Shown here piece by piece: positions 52,702-62,008 of a DNA stretch of 64,000 bases (positions are counted from its first letter, which is position 1; each line of letters begins with the position of its first letter). Under the pieces are notes generated by a model. It was not told the origin of the DNA. It made no database searches and was given only the letters and a program-made list of their open reading frames with translations. Both the position numbers and the translations under genes were made by a program. The DNA is from Cryobacterium sp. (GTDB taxonomy: Bacteria > Actinomycetota > Actinomycetes > Actinomycetales > Microbacteriaceae), in the NCBI RefSeq assembly GCF_025463825.1, contig NZ_JAODBG010000082.1:1-64000 (forward strand), written 5' to 3'.

Positions 52702-53052
52702 ATGTCGTTCACCGAGCTCCTCCCTCTCACCGACGTCACCGCCTGCTGCGCCCCCCTGACTCGGGAAACCATCAGCGCCGAGGGCGCCGACAAGCTCGCG
52801 CGCACGCTCAAGGCCATCGCCGACCCGGCCCGGCTGCGCCTGATCTCGATGGTGGCCGCGCACGAGGATTCCGAGGCCTGCGTCTGCGATCTCACCGAAC
52901 CGCTCGGCCTGGGGCAGCCCACGGTCTCGCACCACCTGAAGATCCTCGTCGACGCCGGCATCTTCTCCCGCGACAAGCGCGGCACCTGGGCCTACTACCG
53001 GCTCGTGCCCGGGGCGCTGGACTCGATCGCACAGTTGCTCGTCACCGTCTGA
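52702..53052 (+). CDS. arsR: ArsR-family metalloregulator
   Basis: The 116-residue winged-helix repressor has candidate thiol ligands for As(III) in VTACCAPLTRE (near residue 15) and EACVCDLTEPLGLGQPTVSH (near residue 60). HHLKILVDAGIFSRDKRG is the wing and recognition helix. A double Cys near the N-terminus with a CVC in the alpha3 helix resembles actinobacterial ArsR. The ATG at 52702 gives a normal-length protein. It is divergent from acr3, with 97 bp between them holding two operator-like sequences. Confidence 0.92.
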   Translation: MSFTELLPLTDVTACCAPLTRETISAEGADKLARTLKAIADPARLRLISMVAAHEDSEACVCDLTEPLGLGQPTVSHHLKILVDAGIFSRDKRGTWAYYRLVPGALDSIAQLLVTV

Positions 53053-53080
53053 TCTGCTCCATCGCAGGCCCCGGCGTCGG

Positions 53081-54184
53081 TTACTCCGCCAACAGGGTGA
53101 ACTCGGCCCGACCCGAGACCACTCCGTTGACCTGCACCTCGAGGGCGTGCGCGCCCGGGTGGTAGCGCCGGGTGGTGATCGCCCGGAAGGAGTGCGACCG
53201 GGTCAACTGCACGTCTTCGCCCGGCGCCAGGGTCACGGTGGCGAGCTTGAAGGTCTTGCCGGTGAGGCTGCCGTTGGCCTTCTGGTGGTGCATGACGTAG
53301 TCCACGGCCAGCCGGGTGGGCTCGGTGCCGGCGTTGCGGATGCCGATGGTGAAGCCGATCGTGCCGCCGAAGACCACCGTCTGCGCATCCAGCTCCGGCC
53401 CGTGCACGTCCACCACGGCGGGGTGGAAGCCGAGCTGGACCAGGGCCTGCGGGTTGCCCTTCTTGACCAGGGTGCGCAGCGCGTGCCGCACCAGCTGGCC
53501 GGTGTTCTCGTCCGGCGCGGCCAGCCAGGCGGCCGTGGTGGCGACCACCAGTTCGGGCTGCAGCCGGCTCAGGTCGTTGAGGTGGTTGGCCACCGAGCGG
53601 CGCACCACCTCATCCTCGTCGCGGTAGAGCGCGTGCAGTACGGGCAGGGTCGCGGTGGGGTCAGCCAGGATCGCCGGCACCCGGATGGCCCAGGGCAGGA
53701 ACGGGCGGGTGCCCTCGGAGGCCAGCCGGCGCACATCCGGGTCGGCCGCGGTCGTCCAGGACTGCACGATCGGCATCGCCCGGGCGAAGTCGTGCGCGAG
53801 CAGCAGCCGGATGGCGAACTCGGCGGTGAGCCGCGGGGTGAGCGCGGCGAGCATCCGCATGCCGTCATCGAACGCGGCGTCGGTGCCGGCCTCGATGGCC
53901 TTCACGGCGATGGCCGTGGTGACCGGCCAGATCAGCCAGCCGGCGAACGGCAGGGCGCCGGCCTGCGCCGAACGGATGGTGCCGGCGAAGCTGTCGTAGT
54001 CGCCGGGCAGGTCGGCCAGCAGGGCATCGCGGAGCAGGTCGCTGCGCTCGCGCAGCGACAGCGGGTCGAGCGCCTCGGCGGCGGCGGCGAGCGCGGGAAG
54101 CGCGGCGTGCGGGGCGGCGGCCTGGATCGCCGCGGTGAGCGCCCGCGCGGCGGGCGCTGCGAGAAGTTCGTCGGCGAAGGGCAT
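53081..54184 (-). CDS. DNA alkylation repair protein (HEAT-repeat, AlkC/AlkD-like)
   Basis: The 367-residue protein is built of tandem helical HEAT-like repeats, for example DFARAMPIVQSWTTAADPDV and RRSVANHLNDLSRLQPELV. The block EDEVVRRSVANHLNDLS is typical of AlkC/AlkD-like alkylpurine glycosylase relatives. The last third (about residues 270-367) is a beta-rich immunoglobulin-like extension (VVFGGTIGFTIGIRNAGTEP) that resembles the AlkC type. It is a single gene. A role in base-excision repair fits the family; the specific base is not readable. Confidence 0.82.
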   Translation of the reverse strand: MPFADELLAAPAARALTAAIQAAAPHAALPALAAAAEALDPLSLRERSDLLRDALLADLPGDYDSFAGTIRSAQAGALPFAGWLIWPVTTAIAVKAIEAGTDAAFDDGMRMLAALTPRLTAEFAIRLLLAHDFARAMPIVQSWTTAADPDVRRLASEGTRPFLPWAIRVPAILADPTATLPVLHALYRDEDEVVRRSVANHLNDLSRLQPELVVATTAAWLAAPDENTGQLVRHALRTLVKKGNPQALVQLGFHPAVVDVHGPELDAQTVVFGGTIGFTIGIRNAGTEPTRLAVDYVMHHQKANGSLTGKTFKLATVTLAPGEDVQLTRSHSFRAITTRRYHPGAHALEVQVNGVVSGRAEFTLLAE

Positions 54185-54369
54185 GGGACTCCTGGCAGTG
54201 AAGGAACGGATCTCCAGCGTGGCACACCGCGCTGTGGCGGCGTCCGCATCCGGGGCCGCCGGCCGGTACTGACAGAGCCTGTTCGCCGCGGCCGCTCGTG
54301 GGTAACGTCGTCGTCAGAGAGGCACCGGCCCACCGCCGACCGAGCCCTCTTCCCTGAACGGAGCATCGA

Positions 54370-54750
54370 ATGAACGCCTGGACCGCTGACGAACTCACCC
54401 GCATCGGCGCCGCCGAGGAACTGCAGGTGTCGTCCACCCGCGCCGACGGCACGCTGCGCCCCTACGTCACCATTTGGGTGGTGCGCGCCGGCGACGACAT
54501 CTACATCCGCTCCGCCTACGGCTCGGCGAACCCCTGGTTCGTGCGGGCCGGGAAAAGCGGCACCGGCCGCATCCGGGCCGGCGGAGTGGAGAAGGACGTG
54601 ACCTTCGCCGAGGCAGCACCGGAGGCACACGCCGCTGTCGACGCCGCGTACCACGCCAAGTACGACCGCTACGGGGCCACGATCGTGGGCACCGTCACCG
54701 GGCCGGATGCCGAAGCGACGACGTTCCGGCTGGTTCCGCGCGCCGACTGA
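54370..54750 (+). CDS. DUF2255 family protein
   Basis: The 126-residue protein starts MNAWTADELTRIGAAEELQV and contains PYVTIWVVRAGDDIYIRSAY and GRIRAGGVEKDVTFAEA. It is a small beta-barrel of the pyridoxamine-oxidase-like (FMN-binding split barrel) type. Such domains bind FMN or F420 in relatives, but the function of this family is unknown. An ACGGAG-like ribosome site precedes the ATG. It is a single gene followed by a 130-bp gap and a long palindrome. Confidence 0.8.
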   Translation: MNAWTADELTRIGAAEELQVSSTRADGTLRPYVTIWVVRAGDDIYIRSAYGSANPWFVRAGKSGTGRIRAGGVEKDVTFAEAAPEAHAAVDAAYHAKYDRYGATIVGTVTGPDAEATTFRLVPRAD

Positions 54751-54880
54751 TTTCAGGCAGATCCCGTCGCTCGCCTGTTCGTACAGGCAAAGTCGCGACT
54801 CGCCGCATCGGCGGGCCGCTGCCGACCGAGTGGCCGACACCCTGATGCTGCGGCTGCCGTGATCCTCACCCCAAGCGGAA

Positions 54881-54957
54881 CTAAAGGCGGAGATGTTCCC
54901 GAAACGCCGTAGCTCAGGGCGGCGGACGCGGCGTGTCCCGGGAATCTCCGCCTTTAG
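54881..54957. repeat. 77-bp palindromic repeat, family P2, copy 1
   Basis: CTAAAGGCGGAGATGTTCCC faces GGGAATCTCCGCCTTTAG, with inner arms ACGCCG and CGGCGTGTCCCG. It sits between the convergent DUF2255 gene and the biotin carboxylase gene. A related copy is at 61391. The sequence shares no arms with the P1 family. It probably ends transcription on both sides or is a small mobile palindrome. Confidence 0.85.
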
Positions 54958-54970
54958 GTTCAGTTGAGGG

Positions 54971-56698
54971 TCAGTCGAGGGTCGCCAGCTGCTCGCCCGC
55001 GGTGACAAAATCGCCAGGAGCGCGGTGGTGGCGCAGCAACCCCGACCCGTTCGCGACGATCGTGGTCTCCATCTTCATGGCTTCCAGGACCACGACGGGG
55101 TCGCCCTCGGTGACGGTGATCCCATCCTCGACCAGCCAGGTGATCAGCGTGCCGGCCATCGGAGCCAGCAGGCCCGCCTCGGCTGCACCCGCATCGCTCG
55201 GGTCGGACCCGCCGCTGCGGACGGCCGTCGGTACTGCGGCGGGGACTGTGCCGGCGGGCATCCGCAGGGTGTGCCGGATGCCGTCGATCTCGAGCCAGCT
55301 GCTGGTGACGCCGGGCTCCTCCGGTGCGGGGCGGAGCGCCTCGGCGGGCATCCGCTCGGCGAAGGTGGTCTCGATCCACTGGGTGTGCACGTTCAGCGAC
55401 TCGCCGTTGACGAAGTCCCCGTCGCGGAGCACCGCCTTGTCGAACGGGAGCACCGAGGCGATGCCGTCGAGCACGAATTCGTCCAGGGCCCGGCGGGCGC
55501 GGCGGATGGCGATCTCCCGGGTGGGGCCGGTGACGATCAGCTTGGCCAGCATCGAGTCGAACCGGCCGGACACCACCGAGCCGGTCTCGACGCCGGAGTC
55601 GACGCGGATGCCCGGGCCGGTCGGCGGCTCGAACCGGGTGATGGTGCCGGGGGTGGGCAGGAACCCGCGGGCGGCGTCTTCGGCGTTGATCCGGAATTCG
55701 ATCGAGTGGCCGGTGGGCACCGGGGTGGCGCTGACCGATAGTGGCAGGCCCTCGGCGATGCGCAGCTGTTCGGCGACGATGTCCACGCCGGTGGTCTCCT
55801 CGGTGACCGGGTGCTCCACCTGGAGTCGGGTGTTCACCTCGAGGAATGAGATGGTGCCGTCGATGCTCAGCAGGTATTCGACCGTGGCGGCGCCCCGGTA
55901 GTGCGCGGCGGCGCAGATGTCCGCCGCCGAGCGGTGCAGCCGCTCGCGCTGATCGTCGGTCAGGTACGGTGCGGGAGCCTCCTCGACGAGTTTCTGGTTG
56001 CGGCGCTGCAGCGAGCAGTCCCGGGTGCCGAGCACCACGACGTTGCCGTGGCTGTCGCTGAGCACCTGCACCTCCACGTGACGGGGGGCGTCGAGGAACT
56101 GTTCCACGAAGCACTCGCCCCGGCCGAAGGCGGTCACCGCCTCGCGGACCGCGGCGTCGAACTGTTCGGCGACCTCGTCCATACTTCGGGCCACCCGCAT
56201 GCCGCGGCCGCCACCACCGAAAGCGGCCTTGATCACGATGGGCAGGCCGTGTTCCTCGGCGAAGACGATCGCCTCGGCGGCGGACGCCACCGGGTCGGGC
56301 GTGCCGGCCACGAGCGGTGCTCCCACACGGGCGGCCAGCTGGCGGGCGGCGATCTTGTCGCCGAGCAGGTCGATGCTCTCCGGGCTCGGCCCGATCCAGG
56401 TGAGCCCGGCCCCAGTCACCGCGCGGGCGAAGGCGGCGCTCTCGGAAAGGAACCCATAGCCCGGGTGCACGGCGTCGGCGCCGCTCTTCGCCGCGATGGC
56501 GAGAAGCTTCACGACGTCGAGGTAGCTGCTCGCCGGGCTGTCGCCGGCCAGCCCCCAGGCCTCGGTGGCCATCCGCACGTGGAGAGCGTCCGCGTCACTG
56601 TCGGCGTAGACGGCCACGGTGTCGAGCCCGCGGTCGGCGCAGGCGCGGATGATGCGCACGGCGATCTCGCCACGGTTGGCGATCAGGACTTTCTTCAT
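54971..56698 (-). CDS. biotin carboxylase-biotin carrier fusion (acyl-CoA carboxylase alpha type)
   Basis: The 575-residue protein has a biotin carboxylase half ([64 protein letters not shown]). It then has a short middle region and a BCCP domain with the biotin site VLEAMKMET (Lys about 542). It carboxylates biotin and hands it to a carboxyltransferase. No acyl-CoA carboxyltransferase beta gene is nearby. Instead it overlaps the fused PxpBC gene by 4 bp, whose KipA-like part belongs to the urea-carboxylase-type carboxyltransferase family, so a joint role with 5-oxoprolinase is possible. Confidence 0.92.
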   Translation of the reverse strand: MKKVLIANRGEIAVRIIRACADRGLDTVAVYADSDADALHVRMATEAWGLAGDSPASSYLDVVKLLAIAAKSGADAVHPGYGFLSESAAFARAVTGAGLTWIGPSPESIDLLGDKIAARQLAARVGAPLVAGTPDPVASAAEAIVFAEEHGLPIVIKAAFGGGGRGMRVARSMDEVAEQFDAAVREAVTAFGRGECFVEQFLDAPRHVEVQVLSDSHGNVVVLGTRDCSLQRRNQKLVEEAPAPYLTDDQRERLHRSAADICAAAHYRGAATVEYLLSIDGTISFLEVNTRLQVEHPVTEETTGVDIVAEQLRIAEGLPLSVSATPVPTGHSIEFRINAEDAARGFLPTPGTITRFEPPTGPGIRVDSGVETGSVVSGRFDSMLAKLIVTGPTREIAIRRARRALDEFVLDGIASVLPFDKAVLRDGDFVNGESLNVHTQWIETTFAERMPAEALRPAPEEPGVTSSWLEIDGIRHTLRMPAGTVPAAVPTAVRSGGSDPSDAGAAEAGLLAPMAGTLITWLVEDGITVTEGDPVVVLEAMKMETTIVANGSGLLRHHRAPGDFVTAGEQLATLD

Positions 56699-58365
56699 GA
56701 CTGCACCTCGGGGTTGTCGACAGCGGAACTGTCGGCGGAGTACTCGGCGAACGGGCCGATGGGTCGAAACCGGATGCGGGCACCCGGAGGAAGCTGGCCG
56801 GCGAGCGGCAGGTGGTAGGTGGCGACCGCGCCGATCACCGGGTAGCCGCCGGTGAGCGGGTGATCGGCGAGGAAGAGGACGGGCTGACCGTTCGGCGGGA
56901 TCTGGATCGCGCCTGCGACGGTGCCCTCGCTGGGCAGTTCGGCGTCCACGACCCGGGTGAGCGAGTCACCCTCCAGCCGCAGCCCCACCCGGTTGGATCG
57001 TGGCGTGACCAGCCAGCTCTGGCCGGCGAGGGAGTCGACGGCATCGGCGGTGAACCAGTCCGTGCGCGGGCCGAGCACCACATCCAGCACCACCTCGGTG
57101 GTGTCAAGGGGTGCCCTGTCATCGCCGCCGGGCAGTGCCACCGCGGTGATGCCGCGCGGGGCCGTGGCGACGGGAAGCACAGTGCCGGCCGCAACCGGGT
57201 CAGGGCCGAGCCCGGCGAGGACATCGGTCGACAGGCTGCCGAGCACCGGCTCAAGATCGAAGCCGCCCCGCACGGCGAGGTAGCTGCGGATGCCCGTGGC
57301 CGGCGGGCCGACGACGAGCTCCTCCCCCGCTGCCAGGGCGAACGGGTGAGCGAAGGCGACCGTGCGAGTGCGGGCAGGAGCATCGACATCGGCACCGTCG
57401 GCGCCCGCCGGGCGGATGACGCTGAGCGGCACGGGAGCGCCCGCCACGGCGAGCACCTGCTCGCCCCGGGCCCTCAGCCGAAGCCCGCCGAAGGTCAGTT
57501 CGAGACAGGCAGACCCGGAGGCGTTGCCGACCAGCCGGTTGGCTTCGCGCAGCGACACCACATCGAGGGCGCCCGATGAGGAGACGCCCATGCCGGCGTA
57601 GCCCGGCCGGCCGAGATCCTGCAGCAGGGTCAGCATGCCCGGGTTGATGACCTCCAGCCCATGGGCGACCTCCGCCTCGACCGCCGACGCGGTCACCGGC
57701 GCGGCAGCAACGGCCGACCCGGCACCCGCTGCTCCGGCCGTGCCGCCGGCGCTGCCGGAGACGTCGACGAACCGCACCCGGTCGCCGGGCAACAGCAGGG
57801 CGGGGCGGTCACGCGACAGGTCCCACATCCGCACTGCGGTGGTGCCGATGAGCTGCCAGCCGCCGGGGCTTGCCCGCGGATACACCCCGCTGAAGGTGCC
57901 GGCCAGGGCGACGGAGCCGGCGGGGATGGAGGTGCGCGGGGAGCTGCGGCGCGGCACGTGCAGGGCGGGGTGGCCGCCGGAGAGGTACGCGAAGCCGGGG
58001 GCGAAGCCGGTGAAACCCACGGCGTACTCGCGCCCGGTGTGCAGCTGCACGACCTCCGCGGCGGTCAGGCCGAGCAGGCCGGCGACCTCCGCGAGGTCTT
58101 CGCCGTCGTAGGTCACCGGGATCTCGATGAGCGAGCCCTCGCCGGCGACGCGGCCGCCGAGGTCGCGGGAACGCGCGGCGCGCACGATCTGCCCGGGCGT
58201 CACGGCGCTCGGCCGGTAGGACACCAGGAGCGTACGGGCCCCGGGGATCAGCTCACCGCTGCCGGCGATGGGATCCCTGCTCAGGGAGTCGAACAGCGCG
58301 AGGGTGGTTCCCAGGTCGTCGAGTTCGATCAGCAGCGCGTCGTCGCGGACCGGCAGGAAGCGCAT
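56695..58365 (-). CDS. pxpBC: fused 5-oxoprolinase subunits B and C (KipI-KipA fusion)
   Basis: This 556-residue fusion has PxpB (KipI, about residues 1-215: [20 protein letters not shown] and [18 protein letters not shown]) and PxpC (KipA, about 235-556: [67 protein letters not shown]). With PxpA it forms the ATP-dependent 5-oxoprolinase that opens pyroglutamate to glutamate. The two are separate genes in many bacteria; they are one here, joined by an Ala/Gly/Ser linker. The ATG at 58365 is chosen; a GTG at 58377 is possible. The 3' end overlaps the biotin carboxylase start by 4 bp. Confidence 0.92.
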   Translation of the reverse strand: MRFLPVRDDALLIELDDLGTTLALFDSLSRDPIAGSGELIPGARTLLVSYRPSAVTPGQIVRAARSRDLGGRVAGEGSLIEIPVTYDGEDLAEVAGLLGLTAAEVVQLHTGREYAVGFTGFAPGFAYLSGGHPALHVPRRSSPRTSIPAGSVALAGTFSGVYPRASPGGWQLIGTTAVRMWDLSRDRPALLLPGDRVRFVDVSGSAGGTAGAAGAGSAVAAAPVTASAVEAEVAHGLEVINPGMLTLLQDLGRPGYAGMGVSSSGALDVVSLREANRLVGNASGSACLELTFGGLRLRARGEQVLAVAGAPVPLSVIRPAGADGADVDAPARTRTVAFAHPFALAAGEELVVGPPATGIRSYLAVRGGFDLEPVLGSLSTDVLAGLGPDPVAAGTVLPVATAPRGITAVALPGGDDRAPLDTTEVVLDVVLGPRTDWFTADAVDSLAGQSWLVTPRSNRVGLRLEGDSLTRVVDAELPSEGTVAGAIQIPPNGQPVLFLADHPLTGGYPVIGAVATYHLPLAGQLPPGARIRFRPIGPFAEYSADSSAVDNPEVQS

Positions 58366-58378
58366 GCGGGTAGGCACT

Positions 58379-59164
58379 CTACGAGGCTCGCGTCTCGCCC
58401 GGCCGCGGTGCGAAGGCGGTGATGTCGATCCCCGCCGCGGTGAGGCCACGGCGCACGTGCCGGGCCATCTCGGTGGCGCCGGGGCTGTCGCCGTGCACGC
58501 AGATCGAGTCTGCGGCCACCGCGATGGTGCTGCCGTCGATGGCGGTGAGGGTGCCCTCGAGGGCCAGCTGCACCATCCGACCGGCGACCTGCTCGGCGTC
58601 GTGCAGCACCGAGCCGGCCTCCCGGCGCGACACCAGGGTGCCCTCGGGCGTGTACGCGCGGTCGGCGAACGCTTCGGTCACGCTGCGGAGACCCGCGGCA
58701 TCCGCTGCCCGCAGCACCTCGGAACCCGGCAGGCCCAGGATGGCCAGCGACGGGTCGATCTCGCGGACGGCGGTCACCACATCGTTGGCCTGGCGGGCGT
58801 CGTGCACGATCGTATTGTACAGCGCGCCGTGCGGCTTCACGTAGGTCACGGTGGTGCCGGCCGCCCGGGCGATGCCCTGCAGTGCACCGATCTGGTAGAT
58901 CACGTCGGCGACGAGTTCGGCGCTGGAGACGTCCATGTTGCGGCGGCCGAAGCCGGCCAGGTCGGGGTAGCCCACGTGCGCACCGATCGCCACGCCGGCG
59001 TCCCGGGCGCCGATCACGGTCTGGCGGATGACCAGCGGGTCGCCGGCGTGGAAGCCGCAGGCGATGTTCGCGCTGGTGACGATGCCGAGCATCTCCGCAT
59101 CGTCGCCGAGGGTCCACCGGCCGAAGCCTTCGCCCAGGTCGCTGTTCAGATCGATGATGCCCAT
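58379..59164 (-). CDS. pxpA: 5-oxoprolinase subunit A (LamB/YcsF family)
   Basis: The 261-residue PxpA starts [20 protein letters not shown] and contains [38 protein letters not shown] and VKPHGALYN. Its end is a His/Asp-rich loop ([20 protein letters not shown]). PxpA and PxpBC together use ATP to hydrolyse 5-oxoproline. It lies 13 bp before pxpBC and 51 bp after the NRAMP-like transporter, so all are on one leftward operon with the biotin carboxylase. Confidence 0.93.
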   Translation of the reverse strand: MGIIDLNSDLGEGFGRWTLGDDAEMLGIVTSANIACGFHAGDPLVIRQTVIGARDAGVAIGAHVGYPDLAGFGRRNMDVSSAELVADVIYQIGALQGIARAAGTTVTYVKPHGALYNTIVHDARQANDVVTAVREIDPSLAILGLPGSEVLRAADAAGLRSVTEAFADRAYTPEGTLVSRREAGSVLHDAEQVAGRMVQLALEGTLTAIDGSTIAVAADSICVHGDSPGATEMARHVRRGLTAAGIDITAFAPRPGETRAS

Positions 59165-59215
59165 GCTGCGGTGTCCTTGCCTGTTGTCGGTGGAGTGCGG
59201 GTGGGGGCCGGCGGC

Positions 59216-60496
59216 CTAGAGGGTCAGCAGCGAGAAGATCGGCCCGACCGCCATCACGGCCATGTACCAGGTGAGCAGCGTGGCCAGGCTGCCGATGATC
59301 AGCAGCCACCTCGGGTAGCGGTAGCCGTTCATGAGGTCGCCGCGGAACCAGCCGATGTACATGAAGATCGTGAGGCCGATCGGCAGGATCAGGCCGTTGA
59401 ACCCGCCCACGAACACCATCAGGGTGGCCGGAGCGGTGCCGATGAGCAGGTAGACGATGAGCGAAACAACGATGAAGATGATGGTGGCGAGGTCGGCGGC
59501 GCGCCCGACGATCTTCTTCGAGAACACCGGCAGGAACGACACCGAGGTGTACGCCGCGCCGATGATGCTGGTGATCGCGGCGATCCAGAAGATCGCGCCG
59601 AAGACGCGCAGGCCGAATTCGCCGGCCGCGGCCTGGAAGGCCTGGGCGGCCGGGTTGGCCGCGGTGCCCGAGGTGTCGATGATCACGCCGCCGGCGACCA
59701 CGCCGAGGATGGCGAGGAAGAGCACGTAGCGCATGATGCCGGTCACCAGGATGCCGTTGAACGCCGCGCGGTTGACCTCCTTGACGTGCTCCATCCCGCC
59801 GGTGCCGCTGGCGAGCAGGCGGTGGGCACCGGCGTAGGTGATGTACCCGCCGACGGTGCCGCCGACGATGGTGGTGATGGTGGCGAAGTTGATCTCGTCG
59901 GGGAACACCGTCTGGCGCAGGGCGTCCCCGATGGGCGGCTGGGAGATGAACGCGACGATGACGGTGAGCACGATCATGACCAGCCCGGCGATGACCACCA
60001 CCCGGTCCACGACTGCGCCGGCGCGCTTGGCGAGGAAGATCGCGATCGCGAAGAGGGCGCTGAGTAGCCCGCCGATCTTCGCGTCCAGGCCGGTCAGCAC
60101 GTTGAGGCCGAGGCCGGCACCGGCGATGTTGCCGATGTTGAAGACCAGGCCACCCAGGATGACGAGGAACGCGAGCACGAATCCGCTGCCCGGAATGGCG
60201 AGGTTGGCGAGCTCGGGTGCGCGCTTACCGCTGACCGTGATCATGCGCCAGATGTTCAGTTGCACGGCGAAGTCGATGAGGATCGAGGCCAGGATGCCGA
60301 ACGCGAATGCCGCGCCCATCTGGGCGGTGAAGGTGGCGGTCTGGGTGATGAAGCCCGGGCCGATGGCGGAGGTGGCCATCAGGAACAGGGCCCCGATCAG
60401 CGCGGTGCGGCGGCTCTTGGCGATGCTGCGAATGTCGGCTTTGTCAGCGGGTTCCGCTGATGAGGTGGTGGTCGTGGGGTCGGTCACGGGGCACAT
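59216..60496 (-). CDS. NRAMP-related membrane transporter (YcsG-like)
   Basis: This 426-residue protein has about 11 membrane helices of the NRAMP/Slc11 fold. The canonical metal motif DPGN in helix 1 is replaced by SAIGPGFITQTATF, and the helix-6 MPH block by GGTVGGYITYAGAHRL. It is therefore unlikely to carry manganese or iron in the normal way. A homologue (ycsG) sits beside ycsF (pxpA) in Bacillus subtilis, so I infer that it imports 5-oxoproline or a related compound. The ATG at 60496 (MCPVTDPTTT) is used; a GTG 9 bp on is possible. It is the first gene of the pxp operon and divergent from the GntR gene. Confidence 0.85.
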   Translation of the reverse strand: MCPVTDPTTTTSSAEPADKADIRSIAKSRRTALIGALFLMATSAIGPGFITQTATFTAQMGAAFAFGILASILIDFAVQLNIWRMITVSGKRAPELANLAIPGSGFVLAFLVILGGLVFNIGNIAGAGLGLNVLTGLDAKIGGLLSALFAIAIFLAKRAGAVVDRVVVIAGLVMIVLTVIVAFISQPPIGDALRQTVFPDEINFATITTIVGGTVGGYITYAGAHRLLASGTGGMEHVKEVNRAAFNGILVTGIMRYVLFLAILGVVAGGVIIDTSGTAANPAAQAFQAAAGEFGLRVFGAIFWIAAITSIIGAAYTSVSFLPVFSKKIVGRAADLATIIFIVVSLIVYLLIGTAPATLMVFVGGFNGLILPIGLTIFMYIGWFRGDLMNGYRYPRWLLIIGSLATLLTWYMAVMAVGPIFSLLTL

Positions 60497-60591
60497 CCAT
60501 TTCGTCGGGGGAAAGATCCATCGGGTGTACAACAGCTCGAGGGGACCGGTACCCCACGCGACGAGCCTAATTGCGTGAACGATGACTATCG

Positions 60592-60606
60592 GATTGTTGA
60601 ACAATC
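60592..60606. promoter_or_regulatory. perfect 15-bp palindrome, likely GntR operator
   Basis: GATTGTT-G-AACAATC is a perfect inverted repeat in the 204-bp region between the divergent NRAMP-like gene and the GntR gene. TTGTTnAACAA is the kind of site FCD-type GntR repressors bind. Its position fits repression of the pxp operon and autoregulation. AATTGCGTGAAC at 60569-60580 and ATCGCGTAAAC nearby are similar half-sequences. Confidence 0.7.
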
Positions 60607-60700
60607 AATCGCGTAAACAGTTTATTTCGAGCATGTTTCGGTGAACAAGGTGCACGGCGCCGTCACCGTGGCCGACGGCCGCCTTCGATAGAGTGGCGAC

Positions 60701-61369
60701 GTGGCAGATCTCGACGAAGCGGACGACAGCAATTCGCGCGCCGATCAGGCCGCCGAACGGCTGCGCCGGATGCTGATCACCGGAGACCTCGTACCCGGCC
60801 AGCGCCTGTCCGAGACCGTCGTCAGCGAGCGTCTCGGCGTCTCCCGCAACACATTGCGCGAGGCCTTCCGGGTGCTCACCCACGAGCGGCTCCTGGTGCA
60901 CAAACCACATGCCGGGGTGTTCGTCGCGGTGCCGTCCCTCGCGTCGATCATCGACATCTACCGGGTGCGCCGCCTGATCGAATGCCAGGCGCTGCTCACC
61001 GCGCCGGCCAGGCACCCCGCCAGCCGGCGGATGCGCGCCGCCGTGGATTCGGCGCTGGCCAGCCGTGCCTCCGACGACTGGATCGCGGTGGGCACCGCCA
61101 ACATGGAGTTCCACTCCGCGATCGTGGCCCTCGCCGACAGCGACCACCTCGACCGGCTCTACGCGAACATCTCCGCCGAACTGCGCCTGGCGTTCGGTCT
61201 GCTCGACGACCCGGACTACCTGCACCGGCCGTACGTCGACCGCAACGTCGCCGTCCTGGAGCTCTACCTCGCGGGCGAGTCCGCCGAGGCCGCCGCCCTC
61301 CTGGAGGACTACCTGCTCACGTCCGAGCGCACGATCGTCGCCGCCTACGCCCGGCGGTTGCCCGCCTGA
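60701..61369 (+). CDS. GntR-family regulator (FCD domain)
   Basis: The 222-residue regulator has the winged HTH with GDLVPGQRLSETVVSERLGV and SRNTLREAFRVLTHERLL (about residues 25-65), followed by an all-helical FCD domain (IYRVRRLIECQALLTAPARH; NMEFHSAIVALADSDHLDRL with His). Such regulators sense carboxylic acids or amino acid derivatives. It is divergent from the pxp operon and probably its regulator, with 5-oxoproline or glutamate as a plausible effector. The start is GTG (VADLDEADDS). Confidence 0.9.
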   Translation: MADLDEADDSNSRADQAAERLRRMLITGDLVPGQRLSETVVSERLGVSRNTLREAFRVLTHERLLVHKPHAGVFVAVPSLASIIDIYRVRRLIECQALLTAPARHPASRRMRAAVDSALASRASDDWIAVGTANMEFHSAIVALADSDHLDRLYANISAELRLAFGLLDDPDYLHRPYVDRNVAVLELYLAGESAEAAALLEDYLLTSERTIVAAYARRLPA

Positions 61370-61390
61370 CCCTCCCGCCCCCGCGGATCA

Positions 61391-61466
61391 CTAAAGGCGG
61401 AGAATGTCGGGACACGCCGCATCCGCGGCCTGCGCAGGCGGCGGGTTGAGACAATCTCCGCCTTTA
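61391..61466. repeat. 77-bp palindromic repeat, family P2, copy 2
   Basis: CTAAAGGCGGAGAATGTCGG on the left faces ACAATCTCCGCCTTTA on the right, with ACGCCG and GGCGGCG in the arms. It lies 21 bp after the GntR stop and directly before a 5'-truncated VOC gene. The outer 13 bases are identical to copy 1 at 54881; the interior differs. Confidence 0.85.
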
Positions 61467-61486
61467 CGAATCGGCACCCTAGCGGT

Positions 61487-61856
61487 CTCGGAGCTTTGGG
61501 CATGGAGCCCTACTTCCGGATGCCCGGCTACGTCAAGTGGCGGGTGGGCGACTACGGCCACAAACTCGGCCTCATCGATGCCCGCTACTCCCCCCGCGCC
61601 GCTGCCGGATGCGCCGGGCGGCGCCGTGCTGAACTGGCACGTCGACGATGTGCGGGTGGCCCTCACCCGACTCCTGGAGCTCGGTGCGATGATGCGCGAG
61701 GAGCTTCGGGAGCGTGGCGAGGGCTTCACCACGGCGGCGGTGGTGGACCCGTTCGGGAACGTGCTCGACGTGATGACGAACCCGCACTACCTGCAGGTCC
61801 TGGCCGACGCGACCCCCGACGGGGAGGCCGACCGCGCCGGGCATCCGGCCCCGTGA
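61487..61856 (+). pseudogene. VOC/glyoxalase-family protein, 5' end missing and frameshifted
   Basis: The first readable part (GMEPYFRMPGYVKWRVGDYG, HKLGLIDARY) corresponds to the middle of a VOC-fold protein. After a run of six C (61590-61595) the frame changes, and the rest reads APLPDAPGGAVLNWHVDDVR to DPFGNVLDVMTNPHYLQVL. One C fewer would give RYSPAPLPDAPGG. The first about 50 residues, including the first beta-alpha unit, are absent; the homology begins about 20 bp after the P2 palindrome. Possibly the palindrome, or a deletion ending there, removed the 5' end. Confidence 0.72.
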
Positions 61857-62008
61857 GCGCGTACGTGCACCTCCACAACTGACCACCCCCCCTCTGGGGC
61901 CGCGGACCTCTTGCGGTTGAGGGGAGACGTGGGGGAGAGTGTGAGATATTTTCCGGTTCTTTCATCGCCGGCGCATGCGTAGCCAAGTCAAGGGGATAGT
62001 GAAACCGC

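Noticed and set aside
58365-58377. GTG 58377 as the certain start of pxpBC
   Set aside because: Both GTG 58377 and ATG 58365 are possible; no ribosome site decides, so the ATG was used.
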